From NCBI RefSeq assembly GCF_900116425.1, contig NZ_FPAS01000002.1, positions 204,537-268,536 of the forward strand: 64,000 nt of DNA. Reading direction: 5' to 3'. Each line of letters opens with the position of its first letter. Position 1 is the first letter of the stretch. This DNA is from Lishizhenia tianjinensis. GTDB lineage: Bacteria > Bacteroidota > Bacteroidia > Flavobacteriales_D > Crocinitomicaceae. The notes below the pieces were generated by a model. It saw nothing but the letters and a program-made list of their open reading frames with translations, was not told the origin of the DNA and did not search any database. The translations under genes were made by a program, and so were the position numbers. Shown here one piece after another: positions 25,755-33,873 of this stretch.

Positions 25755-25972
25755 GATTGGTCGCATGTTTGCCAGAACTCTATGTCCTTTTAAAACTATG
25801 GTTATGCTTTGGATGCCGAGCGTATTACACTCTTAATATCGTGCAGAGATTAGGTGGATAGACGGCCTAATAAGAAAAAATAGAGGAGTTTTATAAAAAA
25901 TGTAATACTATTTTTTAGCTTGTATGTATTGATTTTACTGGGGTTTTCCTCTTGGCAAATATGCGACTAATC
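25755..25972. mobile_element. MITE-like inverted-repeat element, copy 2 (218 bp)
   Basis: Ends GATTGGTCGCATGTTTGCCAG (25755-25775) and the inverted TTGGCAAATATGCGACTAATC (25952-25972) match 18 of 21. The same ends and almost the same length occur at 11097-11313. Internally I see a 9-pair AAAAAATAG/CTATTTTTT stem (25875-25914 region) and an ATTAGG..CCTAAT stem, but no convincing base-by-base similarity to copy 1. No reading frame, no clear target duplication. It lies between a terminator and the next gene's start, and any promoter of that gene must be in or just after its right end. Confidence 0.6.
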
Positions 25973-26045
25973 AAGAAATTTCATCTTTAAAAAATCCAGA
26001 ACAAAAACAAGTGCGTAGATATCATCGAACACAAAAATTGAAACG

Positions 26046-27047
26046 ATGAAATTATTTAAGCACTATGTTTTGCCAACTTTGGCTTTAGGATTAATGTTAG
26101 GAGCAACATCTTGTAAGAAAGATGATGTAGATGACACAACAGACAACACTCCAGAAACTCCGACGGAGATGAAAAGTGAAACGTATGACTACAACTTTAA
26201 CAACGGTCAGTTAGTTGCAGGAACAGCATACGCAGGAACACACATGGACAACTTAACAGCGTCTATGATGGTAGAAGAAACAGGAGATAACTCTGCGAAA
26301 ATTACTGTGACATTAGAGAACACAGTAGATGGAGAGATGTACATGATACATGCACACGATGCTGCTGATCCGGCAACAACTCCAAATGGAACACCTTACA
26401 ATGAAACACCGAATGCAGCAGTATTTACACAAATGGTAACAGGTAACGGTTCTTCTGTTTCTGTATCTCAAACCGTAGATATGTCTTTCGATGCGATTAC
26501 AACTTCTTACGAAGGATTCTTTGTAGTACACGATCCATTACAAAACTTAAGTACTACAGATTTAACAACGTACTTAGTATTGGGAACTTTCGCAAGAGCT
26601 CAAGCGGCTTACACGTTGACTTCAGAAATGTTTAACTACGATTTCAACACAGGTCAATTAGTACCTCAGTTTGCTTACGCTGGAACACATGCAAGTAACT
26701 TAGGAGCGAGCATTAAATTGCAAGAATTAGGAAGTGGTGAAACAAGAGTTACAGTAATGATAGACAACTCTATCGATGGTGAGTCTTACATGATCCACGC
26801 ACACGACGTAGCAGATCCTAACACTACACCAAACGGTACTCCTTACAACGAAACTCCAAACGCTGATGTATGTACATTAATGGCAATGGGTAACGGAGCA
26901 ACAGTTTACGCTTCTCAAAAGAGTTCATTATCAATCGCAGATATTACAACGACTTACGAAGGGTTCTTTGTAGTACACGATCCATTACAAGCGATCAGCA
27001 CAACTGATCCTACAACTTACGTAATCTTGGGTCAATTCGCGAGATAA
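26046..27047 (+). CDS. Lipoprotein with two tandem CHRD/SodC-like domains
   Basis: 333 residues. Type II signal peptide with lipidated C23 (GATSCKKDD), an acidic linker, then two homologous modules, about 44-184 and 192-333. Both carry MIHAHD(A/V)ADP, TPNGTPYNETPNA and FFVVHDPLQ. The His-x-His-Asp pattern and overall length recall CHRD domains, which share a fold with Cu/Zn superoxide dismutase, but this is a visual impression and not proven. The two modules are diverged, so the duplication is not recent. Codon use is uniform, suggesting strong expression. Followed by a terminator. Confidence 0.72.
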   Translation: MKLFKHYVLPTLALGLMLGATSCKKDDVDDTTDNTPETPTEMKSETYDYNFNNGQLVAGTAYAGTHMDNLTASMMVEETGDNSAKITVTLENTVDGEMYMIHAHDAADPATTPNGTPYNETPNAAVFTQMVTGNGSSVSVSQTVDMSFDAITTSYEGFFVVHDPLQNLSTTDLTTYLVLGTFARAQAAYTLTSEMFNYDFNTGQLVPQFAYAGTHASNLGASIKLQELGSGETRVTVMIDNSIDGESYMIHAHDVADPNTTPNGTPYNETPNADVCTLMAMGNGATVYASQKSSLSIADITTTYEGFFVVHDPLQAISTTDPTTYVILGQFAR

Positions 27048-27067
27048 AATATTACTACAACAAACCT

Positions 27068-27104
27068 AAAAAGGGGGTGTGAGTTTAACTTGCACCTCTT
27101 TTTT
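27068..27104 (+). terminator. Rho-independent terminator
   Basis: AAAAAGGGGGTG pairs with CACCTCTTTTT with one bulge or wobble, followed by T residues; ends the two-domain lipoprotein gene. Confidence 0.65.
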
Positions 27105-27221
27105 GTATTCATAAAAAATATCTTTTGAAAAAAGGATGTTTTTTTAAGAAAAACTTAGTTCTTAAAAATCTAAAGGTCAGTTAGCTACGTATGTATTTTA
27201 CAAGTAAACCTTAAGAAGAAA

Positions 27222-28052
27222 TTGAAAAGTAAAGAATACATATTATCAGGAAAGTTAGAAAACTATGTTTTCGGGGCTTTAGGTGCTGAGGATAGACTCG
27301 AGGTGGAGAGAATGTGTGCTTTATACCCAGAAGTAAAAAAAGAAAAGGATAGTATGGAGGAGGCTTTGGCCGCTTACGTGCGAACGCTTTCAACACGTCC
27401 ACCTGCAGAAATTAAAGCGAGAATTATGGCAGCCATACATCAGCTTCCTCAAGAAAAATTGCTAAGCAAAGTTCCAAGCGTCTCTAAAGGAAAAACACGT
27501 TCATTAGCCCCCGTATTATGGGCGGCTTCTATAGCGTTAATCTTTGGGTTTGGGGTGAATCATTACCTTGATACCGCCCGAAAATCTGAAGTTGAATTGG
27601 CCTTTAAAGAAGAACAAGAAAAGTTAATTGCACAAAAAGAAAAATATGCACAAGCTGTAATTGAATTGAGAGATTCTTTGCGCTACGAAAGAAATTATGC
27701 TGATTTTGTAATGGATGAGCAAACGAACTTAATTCGTTTAAAGGGAACCGAAAACTTTCCAGACGCCAGCGTGAAAATATTCTATAATGCTGGGCAGCAA
27801 GAGTATATCGTGAAATCGGATAAGTTACCGATGCCTTCTGCAGATAAACAATACCAATTGTGGGCTATTGTAGATGGTAAACCTTTGGATTTAGGGGTGA
27901 TGGATAAACAACTAGTATTAAGCGACAGAATAAATTTTGAATTAAAAGACCAAGCTCAATTGCAAGCGTTTGCGATTACTTTAGAGCCACTAGGTGGAAG
28001 TGTGAATCCAACACTGGAAGCCATGGTGGTTATTGGTGAGGTTAAAGCCTAG
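27222..28052 (+). CDS. Orphan anti-sigma factor (RskA-like), paralogue of the 22884 gene
   Basis: 276 residues with the same architecture as the anti-sigma factor at 22884: N-terminal KEYILSGKLENYVFGALGAE, a membrane helix around 95-113, a short coiled coil and a C-terminal RskA-like domain with KQYQLWAIVDGKPLDLGVMD. The start is TTG at 27222; no ATG or GTG lies in frame upstream as far as I followed it. No sigma factor gene is next to it. It stands alone between two terminators, so its partner must be elsewhere, possibly the sigma factor at 22342. Confidence 0.8.
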   Translation: MKSKEYILSGKLENYVFGALGAEDRLEVERMCALYPEVKKEKDSMEEALAAYVRTLSTRPPAEIKARIMAAIHQLPQEKLLSKVPSVSKGKTRSLAPVLWAASIALIFGFGVNHYLDTARKSEVELAFKEEQEKLIAQKEKYAQAVIELRDSLRYERNYADFVMDEQTNLIRLKGTENFPDASVKIFYNAGQQEYIVKSDKLPMPSADKQYQLWAIVDGKPLDLGVMDKQLVLSDRINFELKDQAQLQAFAITLEPLGGSVNPTLEAMVVIGEVKA

Positions 28053-28081
28053 TAGGTTGATTCAAAGAATTTTATTAAATT

Positions 28082-28122
28082 GTGAAGGGACAGCTTTAAA
28101 TGGTCAGGTCCCTTCACTTTTA
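28082..28122 (+). terminator. Strong rho-independent terminator
   Basis: GTGAAGGGAC (28082-28091) and GTCCCTTCAC (28108-28117) form a perfect 10-pair stem with a T-rich tail; ends the orphan anti-sigma gene. Confidence 0.82.
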
Positions 28123-28296
28123 ATGGTCTGAAATGGACTAAGGGTTTTGACCAATAGGCTACGGAAAATTATAACTGTTATTGGGTGAGAGTTCACTCTC
28201 GTATATAAAGGGTATTACAAATTGTTTTACCCTTTTTTTTAACCTTTTCCTAATTATTTCGTCTATAGGTATACGTGCAATTATATAACTTAGAAA

Positions 28297-29889
28297 ATGA
28301 AAAAAATTTACAATGCATTAGCTTTTGGTTTTGCCTTAGCTACACTTGGCGTTTGCTTGATGAGTGCTTATTCTACCTCTGCGGGCTTTAAATATTCTGC
28401 AGGCCCGGCTCACACGGGTGTGGATAGAACGGGAGGACCTTTGTCTGGAGGGAATTCCTGTACTCAATGTCACGGATCTGCCAGTAGTTCTACTACTACA
28501 TCTATAACCATTCGAGAGGTTGCGACTAATAACATCGTTACCCAATATGTAGGAGGAACGCAATATAAAATAAGCGTTCAAGTGAGTCACCCCACTCTAA
28601 CACACTTCGGGTTTCAGATGGTTGCCACGCGTATGCCTTTCAATCAGAACGCAGGAACATTTGGTAGTTTCTTAACGTCAAATACGCAGTTGTCTTCTTT
28701 AAGTGCAAGAGCATATTTAGAGCATGACGGGGCAAGTTCTTCAGGTTCATTTGAAGTGTTTTGGACGGCTCCACCAGCAAATTCAGGAAACGTAACCTTC
28801 TACTACTGTGCCAATGCAGTGAACAATAACGGAGGTTCTTCAGGGGATGCACCAGGTATTGCGTCGTCTTTGGTTTTTCCTGAGTTAGTACCTGTTACGG
28901 TTACTTATGCTTCGGATTACTGTACAAATGCAAGTAGTACAACTCCGGTTAAAACTGGTACTTCATCGGGAACCTTTAGTGCGAATTCAAGTGATATTAC
29001 TGTAAACGCCACAACAGGAGCAATAGACATGGCAAATACGCTACCGGGTACGTATATCATTACCTATACCTACAGTGGAGGAACGATAGATAATACAGTT
29101 GTGATTAACCAAAGTTATGAAGCAACCGTGGATACTGATATTTGTTTTGGGGACTCTTTATTCCTAGATGGGGATTGGCAAACGACTTCTGGACTTTATA
29201 CAGATAATTACACGGCAGTGAATGGTTGTGATAGTATAATCAATACCAATTTGACAGTGTTAGTGCAGAATGTGGTAGATATAGATACTACTATTTGTCA
29301 AGGAGACTCAGTACTTGTAGATGGAGTTTACGAAAAAGATCCAGGTACCTACACTGAAGTAATGGCTGCAAACAATGGGTGTGACAGTGTGATTAATTAT
29401 AATGTTTCGCATGAAGATTACAACACAACATTACAAGTAACAGCAAGTGCTATAACTATCCAAGGAACAGATGCTACGTCATTTGAGTTCTTTGATTGTG
29501 ACAATGGTCAAGTGTTTAGTAATAGTGGAAATATGGTCTTCCAAGTACCTTATATTGGAAACTTTGCAGTGAGATTATTTGGACCTGATTGTACTTACGA
29601 AACAAATTGTGAAGCTTTCTTAAGCGTTGGGTTAGAGGATGAGAACATAAGTGCAGTACGCGTTTATCCTAACCCTGTTGAAAATCAAGTTCAATTCAGT
29701 GGATTGAATAAGGATGAAATCGTTCAAATAGCTGTTTATACAGCTGAGGGTAAATTGATGATGAACAAGTCTGTAACAGTGGTTGATGGAAGTTTTGTTT
29801 TGAATCTGGAAACCCTACAAAAAGGTGTTTACTTCGTGCAAATTCAAGGAGAAGATTATCAGTTTGTTAAGCGACTTTTAAAAGATTAA
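28297..29889 (+). CDS. Secreted choice-anchor V-like protein with CxxCH motif and T9SS type A domain
   Basis: 530 residues. A signal peptide (about 1-28), then a Reelin/choice-anchor-V-like region that includes GGPLSGGNSCTQCHG with a heme-c type CxxCH at C55-C58-H59, a beta-sandwich region to about 205, and a T9SS type A sorting domain from about 450 (VRVYPNPVENQVQFSG ... LQKGVYFVQIQG). Two short repeats resembling 'DTxICxGDSxxxDG' occur at about 278 and 330. CxxCH can bind c-type heme, but in this family it may only be a structural motif. Exported to the surface or medium. Confidence 0.75.
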   Translation: MKKIYNALAFGFALATLGVCLMSAYSTSAGFKYSAGPAHTGVDRTGGPLSGGNSCTQCHGSASSSTTTSITIREVATNNIVTQYVGGTQYKISVQVSHPTLTHFGFQMVATRMPFNQNAGTFGSFLTSNTQLSSLSARAYLEHDGASSSGSFEVFWTAPPANSGNVTFYYCANAVNNNGGSSGDAPGIASSLVFPELVPVTVTYASDYCTNASSTTPVKTGTSSGTFSANSSDITVNATTGAIDMANTLPGTYIITYTYSGGTIDNTVVINQSYEATVDTDICFGDSLFLDGDWQTTSGLYTDNYTAVNGCDSIINTNLTVLVQNVVDIDTTICQGDSVLVDGVYEKDPGTYTEVMAANNGCDSVINYNVSHEDYNTTLQVTASAITIQGTDATSFEFFDCDNGQVFSNSGNMVFQVPYIGNFAVRLFGPDCTYETNCEAFLSVGLEDENISAVRVYPNPVENQVQFSGLNKDEIVQIAVYTAEGKLMMNKSVTVVDGSFVLNLETLQKGVYFVQIQGEDYQFVKRLLKD

Positions 29890-30017
29890 TACACCTTAAA
29901 GCTAAAGTGCTTTAAAAGAGAGATATCAACATTTTTGTTAGCAAAAGTGTTAATAATGAAAGTGTCAGGAAGGAGAATGTGTTGTATTCTTTTGTACATT
30001 GATAGGAAACTACTCAT

Positions 30018-31343
30018 ATGGCAAAAAAATCAAAAATTTTCGTTCTTGACACTTCTGTTTTGCTACATGATTTTAATGCAATCACCAACTTTGTAAGAAA
30101 TGATGTAGCCATACCTATCACCGTTCTTGAAGAGCTAGACAAGTTCAAAGTAGGGAATGATACCAAAAACTTTTGTGCCAGAGAGGTTATTCGCTTCATA
30201 GATAAATTATCCGGAAAAGCAGGTTCATTAATGGATTGGATTCCGCTTGGTAGGGGTAAAGGAAAGTTTAAAGTTGTTTTGGAGCATACTCCAGACGGTT
30301 TAGACGCAGAAAAAATCTATGCGGAAGGAAAAAATGACCACAAAATTATTAATGCCGCTTTATGCTTAAAACTATCGGAGCAGAAAGAAGTGGTGATGGT
30401 TACCAAAGACATTAATCTACGTATTAAAGCTAAGGCTTTAGGAATTACTGCAGAAGATTACGAAACAGGAAAGGTAGATGATGTTCAGTTGGATAAGTCT
30501 AGTTTAGTAACCATAGACAATGTGGAGTCTGATCTTATTCGAGAGCTTTTCCAAAAGGGGAAGATGGAAGAAAATGGTGTGCTCGGTGCTCAGAAATATG
30601 CTAATGGTTATTATATTCTAAACAACGGTAAGTCTTCTGCATTGGCCTATTATAACCCTTTGAGTGATGAAATTGAGCGCGTCGAAAAAGGCTTTACCTA
30701 TGGTATTAAACCTAAAAATGCCGAGCAAGCTTTTGCCATAAACGCCCTTTTAAATCCTGAAATTAAATTGGTGGTATTGCAAGGTGTAGCTGGAACAGGT
30801 AAAACCTTGTTGGCCCTGGCATCGGCTCTAGAACAACACAAGCGCTACCAGCAGATAATTTTAGCTCGACCCTTGGTTCCTTTGTCAAATAAAGACATAG
30901 GTTTTCTTCCTGGAGATGCGAATGATAAGATTTCACCCTACATGGAACCGTTATGGGATAACCTGAAATTTATCAAAAATCAATTCGGGGAGAATGAACG
31001 CAAACACAGGGCTATCGTTGAAATGCAAGAGGAGGGGAAAATTTTAATTACTCCATTGGCTTTTATTCGCGGTAGAAGTTTGAGCAACATCATCTTTATT
31101 ATTGACGAGGCCCAAAACTTAACGCCACATGAGGTGAAAACCATCATTACGCGTGCTGGTGAGGGAACCAAAATCATTTTTACAGGGGATGTTCGACAAA
31201 TTGATACACCTTACCTGGATGAGCATTCAAATGGTTTGGCTTATTTGATAGACAAGGTAAAGGGACAAAAACTTTTTGCACATATTAAACTAGAAAAAGG
31301 AGAGCGTTCGGAGTTGGCAAACCTTGCAAATGAATTGCTTTAA
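30018..31343 (+). CDS. PhoH-family ATPase with N-terminal PIN domain
   Basis: 441 residues, cytosolic. The PIN nuclease-like domain covers about 4-130 (FVLDTSVLLHD at the start, VTKDINLRIKA near 130) and the PhoH ATPase domain about 225-440 with Walker A QGVAGTGKT around 255-263 and Walker B IIFIIDEAQN around 360. PIN-PhoH proteins (PhoH2/YlaK type) have been described as RNA helicase/ribonuclease proteins. Stand-alone gene ended by a terminator that also overlaps the end of the convergent gene. Confidence 0.9.
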   Translation: MAKKSKIFVLDTSVLLHDFNAITNFVRNDVAIPITVLEELDKFKVGNDTKNFCAREVIRFIDKLSGKAGSLMDWIPLGRGKGKFKVVLEHTPDGLDAEKIYAEGKNDHKIINAALCLKLSEQKEVVMVTKDINLRIKAKALGITAEDYETGKVDDVQLDKSSLVTIDNVESDLIRELFQKGKMEENGVLGAQKYANGYYILNNGKSSALAYYNPLSDEIERVEKGFTYGIKPKNAEQAFAINALLNPEIKLVVLQGVAGTGKTLLALASALEQHKRYQQIILARPLVPLSNKDIGFLPGDANDKISPYMEPLWDNLKFIKNQFGENERKHRAIVEMQEEGKILITPLAFIRGRSLSNIIFIIDEAQNLTPHEVKTIITRAGEGTKIIFTGDVRQIDTPYLDEHSNGLAYLIDKVKGQKLFAHIKLEKGERSELANLANELL

Positions 31344-31361
31344 ATAATAACTTATAAACAG

Positions 31362-31390
31362 AAAAGGCCTCAGAAAATGAGGCCTTTTTT
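31362..31390. terminator. Bidirectional rho-independent terminator
   Basis: AAAAGGCCTC (31362-31371) pairs perfectly with GAGGCCTTTT (31379-31388); loop of 7 nt. T-rich on the right and A-rich on the left, so it can end both the PhoH transcript and the convergent PKD/CHU_C gene, whose stop codon (31389-31391) touches it. Confidence 0.85.
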
Positions 31391-33680
31391 ATTTCAATAC
31401 GCTTATACTTCCGTGATATTCTAAGCGCTTGTCTGTATTTAATTCACGAACGCGTAGTTTCCAAACGTAAGTACCATCTTTTACACGCTGACCATTATAG
31501 GTTCCATCCCAGGGTTGGGTAATGTCTTGACTTTCAAATACAATTTCTCCCCACCTATCGTAAATAACTAAATCAAAGGAGTAAACATCTATCCCCTCCA
31601 TATATAATCTCCAGGTAGGATTGAATTCATCGTCATCTGGAGTGAAGCTATTGGGAGCATAAATGAGAATTTCAGGTTCTATTTTGATGGGTTTAATCAA
31701 CGTGTCTCTACAACCAAAGCTTGAAATGGCTACCAATTGTACTTGGAATTCGCCTTCTAATCCTTCTGGATAGTTCACTGTAAGTTCTTCATTTTGACTC
31801 GTACCAGGATCGCCATCATAGAAGGTCCAAACATAGTTAACTGCGTCTGTTGATTGATTGGTGAAATCTACTACTGGAGAGAACATGTAAATGGGTTTAG
31901 GACCATAATCAAAGGCTGCAACTGGTAAAGGATGAACAACTAAAGTATCTGTAAAAGTTTGTTCAATTACACATCCAATAGGGCTTGTTATTCGCATGGT
32001 AACGTCGTAGAGGCCTTCCATATAAACTTCGGATGTGATTGGATTTCCTGTTGGGTGATATTCTGTATTATTAATCCACCATTCAATGTTTTGCGTTAAA
32101 GCAGGATCTGCAGTAGATGTCAATTCAAAAACTGCGGGTTCGCATTGCTCAATTTCTAAGGCGGTAAATCCAGGGTTTGGTAATGGTGAAATATTCACTG
32201 TTGTTGAAAGCGTAATGGGGGTGCTTTCACAAGCATCAGTAATCGTTACATCAAAAACTGTTGTAGTTGGCGGACTCACATTTTCTGAACTGAAATTATT
32301 TTGGGTATCGTTGGTTCCGGTAGACCATGCAAATGTATATGGACTTCCTATTCCTCCGTTAGCAGCAGAAACAAGTGTTGCAACATCGTCCGGACATACA
32401 AGTGTATCTGGAGAAATAACTCCTGCAAGTGGAGGATAGTAGGTCAATATATATTCTTGTGTGTCCGAAATACAACCATTTTGGTTTTCGGCTGCTACGT
32501 GATAATTTGTTTGTACACCCGGTGATACAGTTTGTTGAGAAGCTTGGTCAGTTGTAAAATCCCAATGATAAACAAAACTGGTTCCGTTCGATCCAATGGC
32601 ATTAATGGTTGCGGTTCCATTTTCACAAATGGTGGTATCATTGGAAACACTCACTCCAACTGGAGGTGGATCCGAAACTAAAATGTTTCCACAATATTCA
32701 CATCCTGCTGCTGAGCGTGAGCAAACATTGTACATTCCAGCAGGAATGTTGAGTAAGAATGAATCTACTTGATAGGTAGCGCCATTGTCAAAACTATATT
32801 CTATGGCTCCGGGATTATCTACATGTATCTCTCCTGTTGAGGTACCCGCACACAAAGGTGGCACACTACTCAGCGTTTGTTGGAAGTTTTCGAAAGTTAA
32901 ATTAATGGTATCGGTTGTTGTGCAAATGGGACCGAAAACTATATCGTCTATAGCAAAGTCATTACCACCTGCTGAAGTATTTTGATTGGTTATACAAAGT
33001 GTAGCAGAAGTTGCTGTACCTGAATTCCAAGTATCTGTAAATTGCTGCCAAACACATCCTGTGGTGCTGGTGTTAAAAACAGATCCTATTTGAACACCAT
33101 TTATGAAAAATTGGAGGTTACTTATATTAGTACTGTTGAGTACATTCATTGCCCAACAAGAAAATGCATAATCTGTATTCGGGGTAATATTGTTTACTGT
33201 CTGACACCAAACATTGCTATTCGGAACACTTGAACCGTTTACAATAAACATGTTTCCTGTACCTGTGGTATGGTCACCACAATTTGAAAAATTAGTATGG
33301 GTTAAGGAGGGAGAGGTTGAAATCATGTATTCTCCGGGGTTAGACAAGGGTCCCCAAGGGCCTCCTGATGCTGTATTGTAATCAGTACTAAATCCTGTAG
33401 CACCAGATTCAAAGTCGCCATTTAGGATAACATTTCCATTGGTCTCAAGAACAGTAACCCAGTAATTCCCTGATGTATTGGCAATGAGATAATCATTGGT
33501 GGAACCGTTATTCCATTCATAAGATTGGAAATTTCCACCTGCATTTATCATATAGGGTGAGCTACACAGTGTGGTGTCATTGCCCAAGCTGAAATTTTGT
33601 ATTGCAGTGCTGCATTGCCCAAAAATTACTTGAGGTAAAAACACCAAAAGGATTAAACTTATATATGTGTAAGTTTTCAT
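31389..33680 (-). CDS. Large secreted protein with PKD-like domains and CHU_C (T9SS type B) end
   Basis: 763 residues. Signal peptide (about 1-21), an N-terminal carbohydrate-binding-like region (DFESGATGFSTDYN), several Ig/PKD-like beta repeats with cysteine pairs (SVSNDTTICENGTATINAIG and NPGFTALEIEQCEPAVFEL), a PKD-like module (FDYGPKPIYMFSPVVDFTNQ) and a complete gliding motility-associated C-terminal domain from about 675 (APNSFTPDDDEFNPTW ... WDGTYNGQRVKDGTYVWK). Adhesin-like; exported by T9SS. The start at 33680 is preferred to 33695 because it gives a standard signal peptide. Confidence 0.85.
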   Translation of the reverse strand: MKTYTYISLILLVFLPQVIFGQCSTAIQNFSLGNDTTLCSSPYMINAGGNFQSYEWNNGSTNDYLIANTSGNYWVTVLETNGNVILNGDFESGATGFSTDYNTASGGPWGPLSNPGEYMISTSPSLTHTNFSNCGDHTTGTGNMFIVNGSSVPNSNVWCQTVNNITPNTDYAFSCWAMNVLNSTNISNLQFFINGVQIGSVFNTSTTGCVWQQFTDTWNSGTATSATLCITNQNTSAGGNDFAIDDIVFGPICTTTDTINLTFENFQQTLSSVPPLCAGTSTGEIHVDNPGAIEYSFDNGATYQVDSFLLNIPAGMYNVCSRSAAGCEYCGNILVSDPPPVGVSVSNDTTICENGTATINAIGSNGTSFVYHWDFTTDQASQQTVSPGVQTNYHVAAENQNGCISDTQEYILTYYPPLAGVISPDTLVCPDDVATLVSAANGGIGSPYTFAWSTGTNDTQNNFSSENVSPPTTTVFDVTITDACESTPITLSTTVNISPLPNPGFTALEIEQCEPAVFELTSTADPALTQNIEWWINNTEYHPTGNPITSEVYMEGLYDVTMRITSPIGCVIEQTFTDTLVVHPLPVAAFDYGPKPIYMFSPVVDFTNQSTDAVNYVWTFYDGDPGTSQNEELTVNYPEGLEGEFQVQLVAISSFGCRDTLIKPIKIEPEILIYAPNSFTPDDDEFNPTWRLYMEGIDVYSFDLVIYDRWGEIVFESQDITQPWDGTYNGQRVKDGTYVWKLRVRELNTDKRLEYHGSISVLK

Positions 33681-33873
33681 AGTTTGTAATAGCATTCTAG
33701 GGTAAAGTTAAGGATTAATCAGTAAGAATGCACGGTAGGTATAGGTACAACGCAGGGAGTAGTGAATAGTTGGCTGTAACCGTCATAAAAATAAAGGCTC
33801 AGCGGGATAAAGACAAAGGTAAGACAATTCCCTCTATCGCTATTTAAGCCCTTATTTCTTCTAGAAGTATAAA

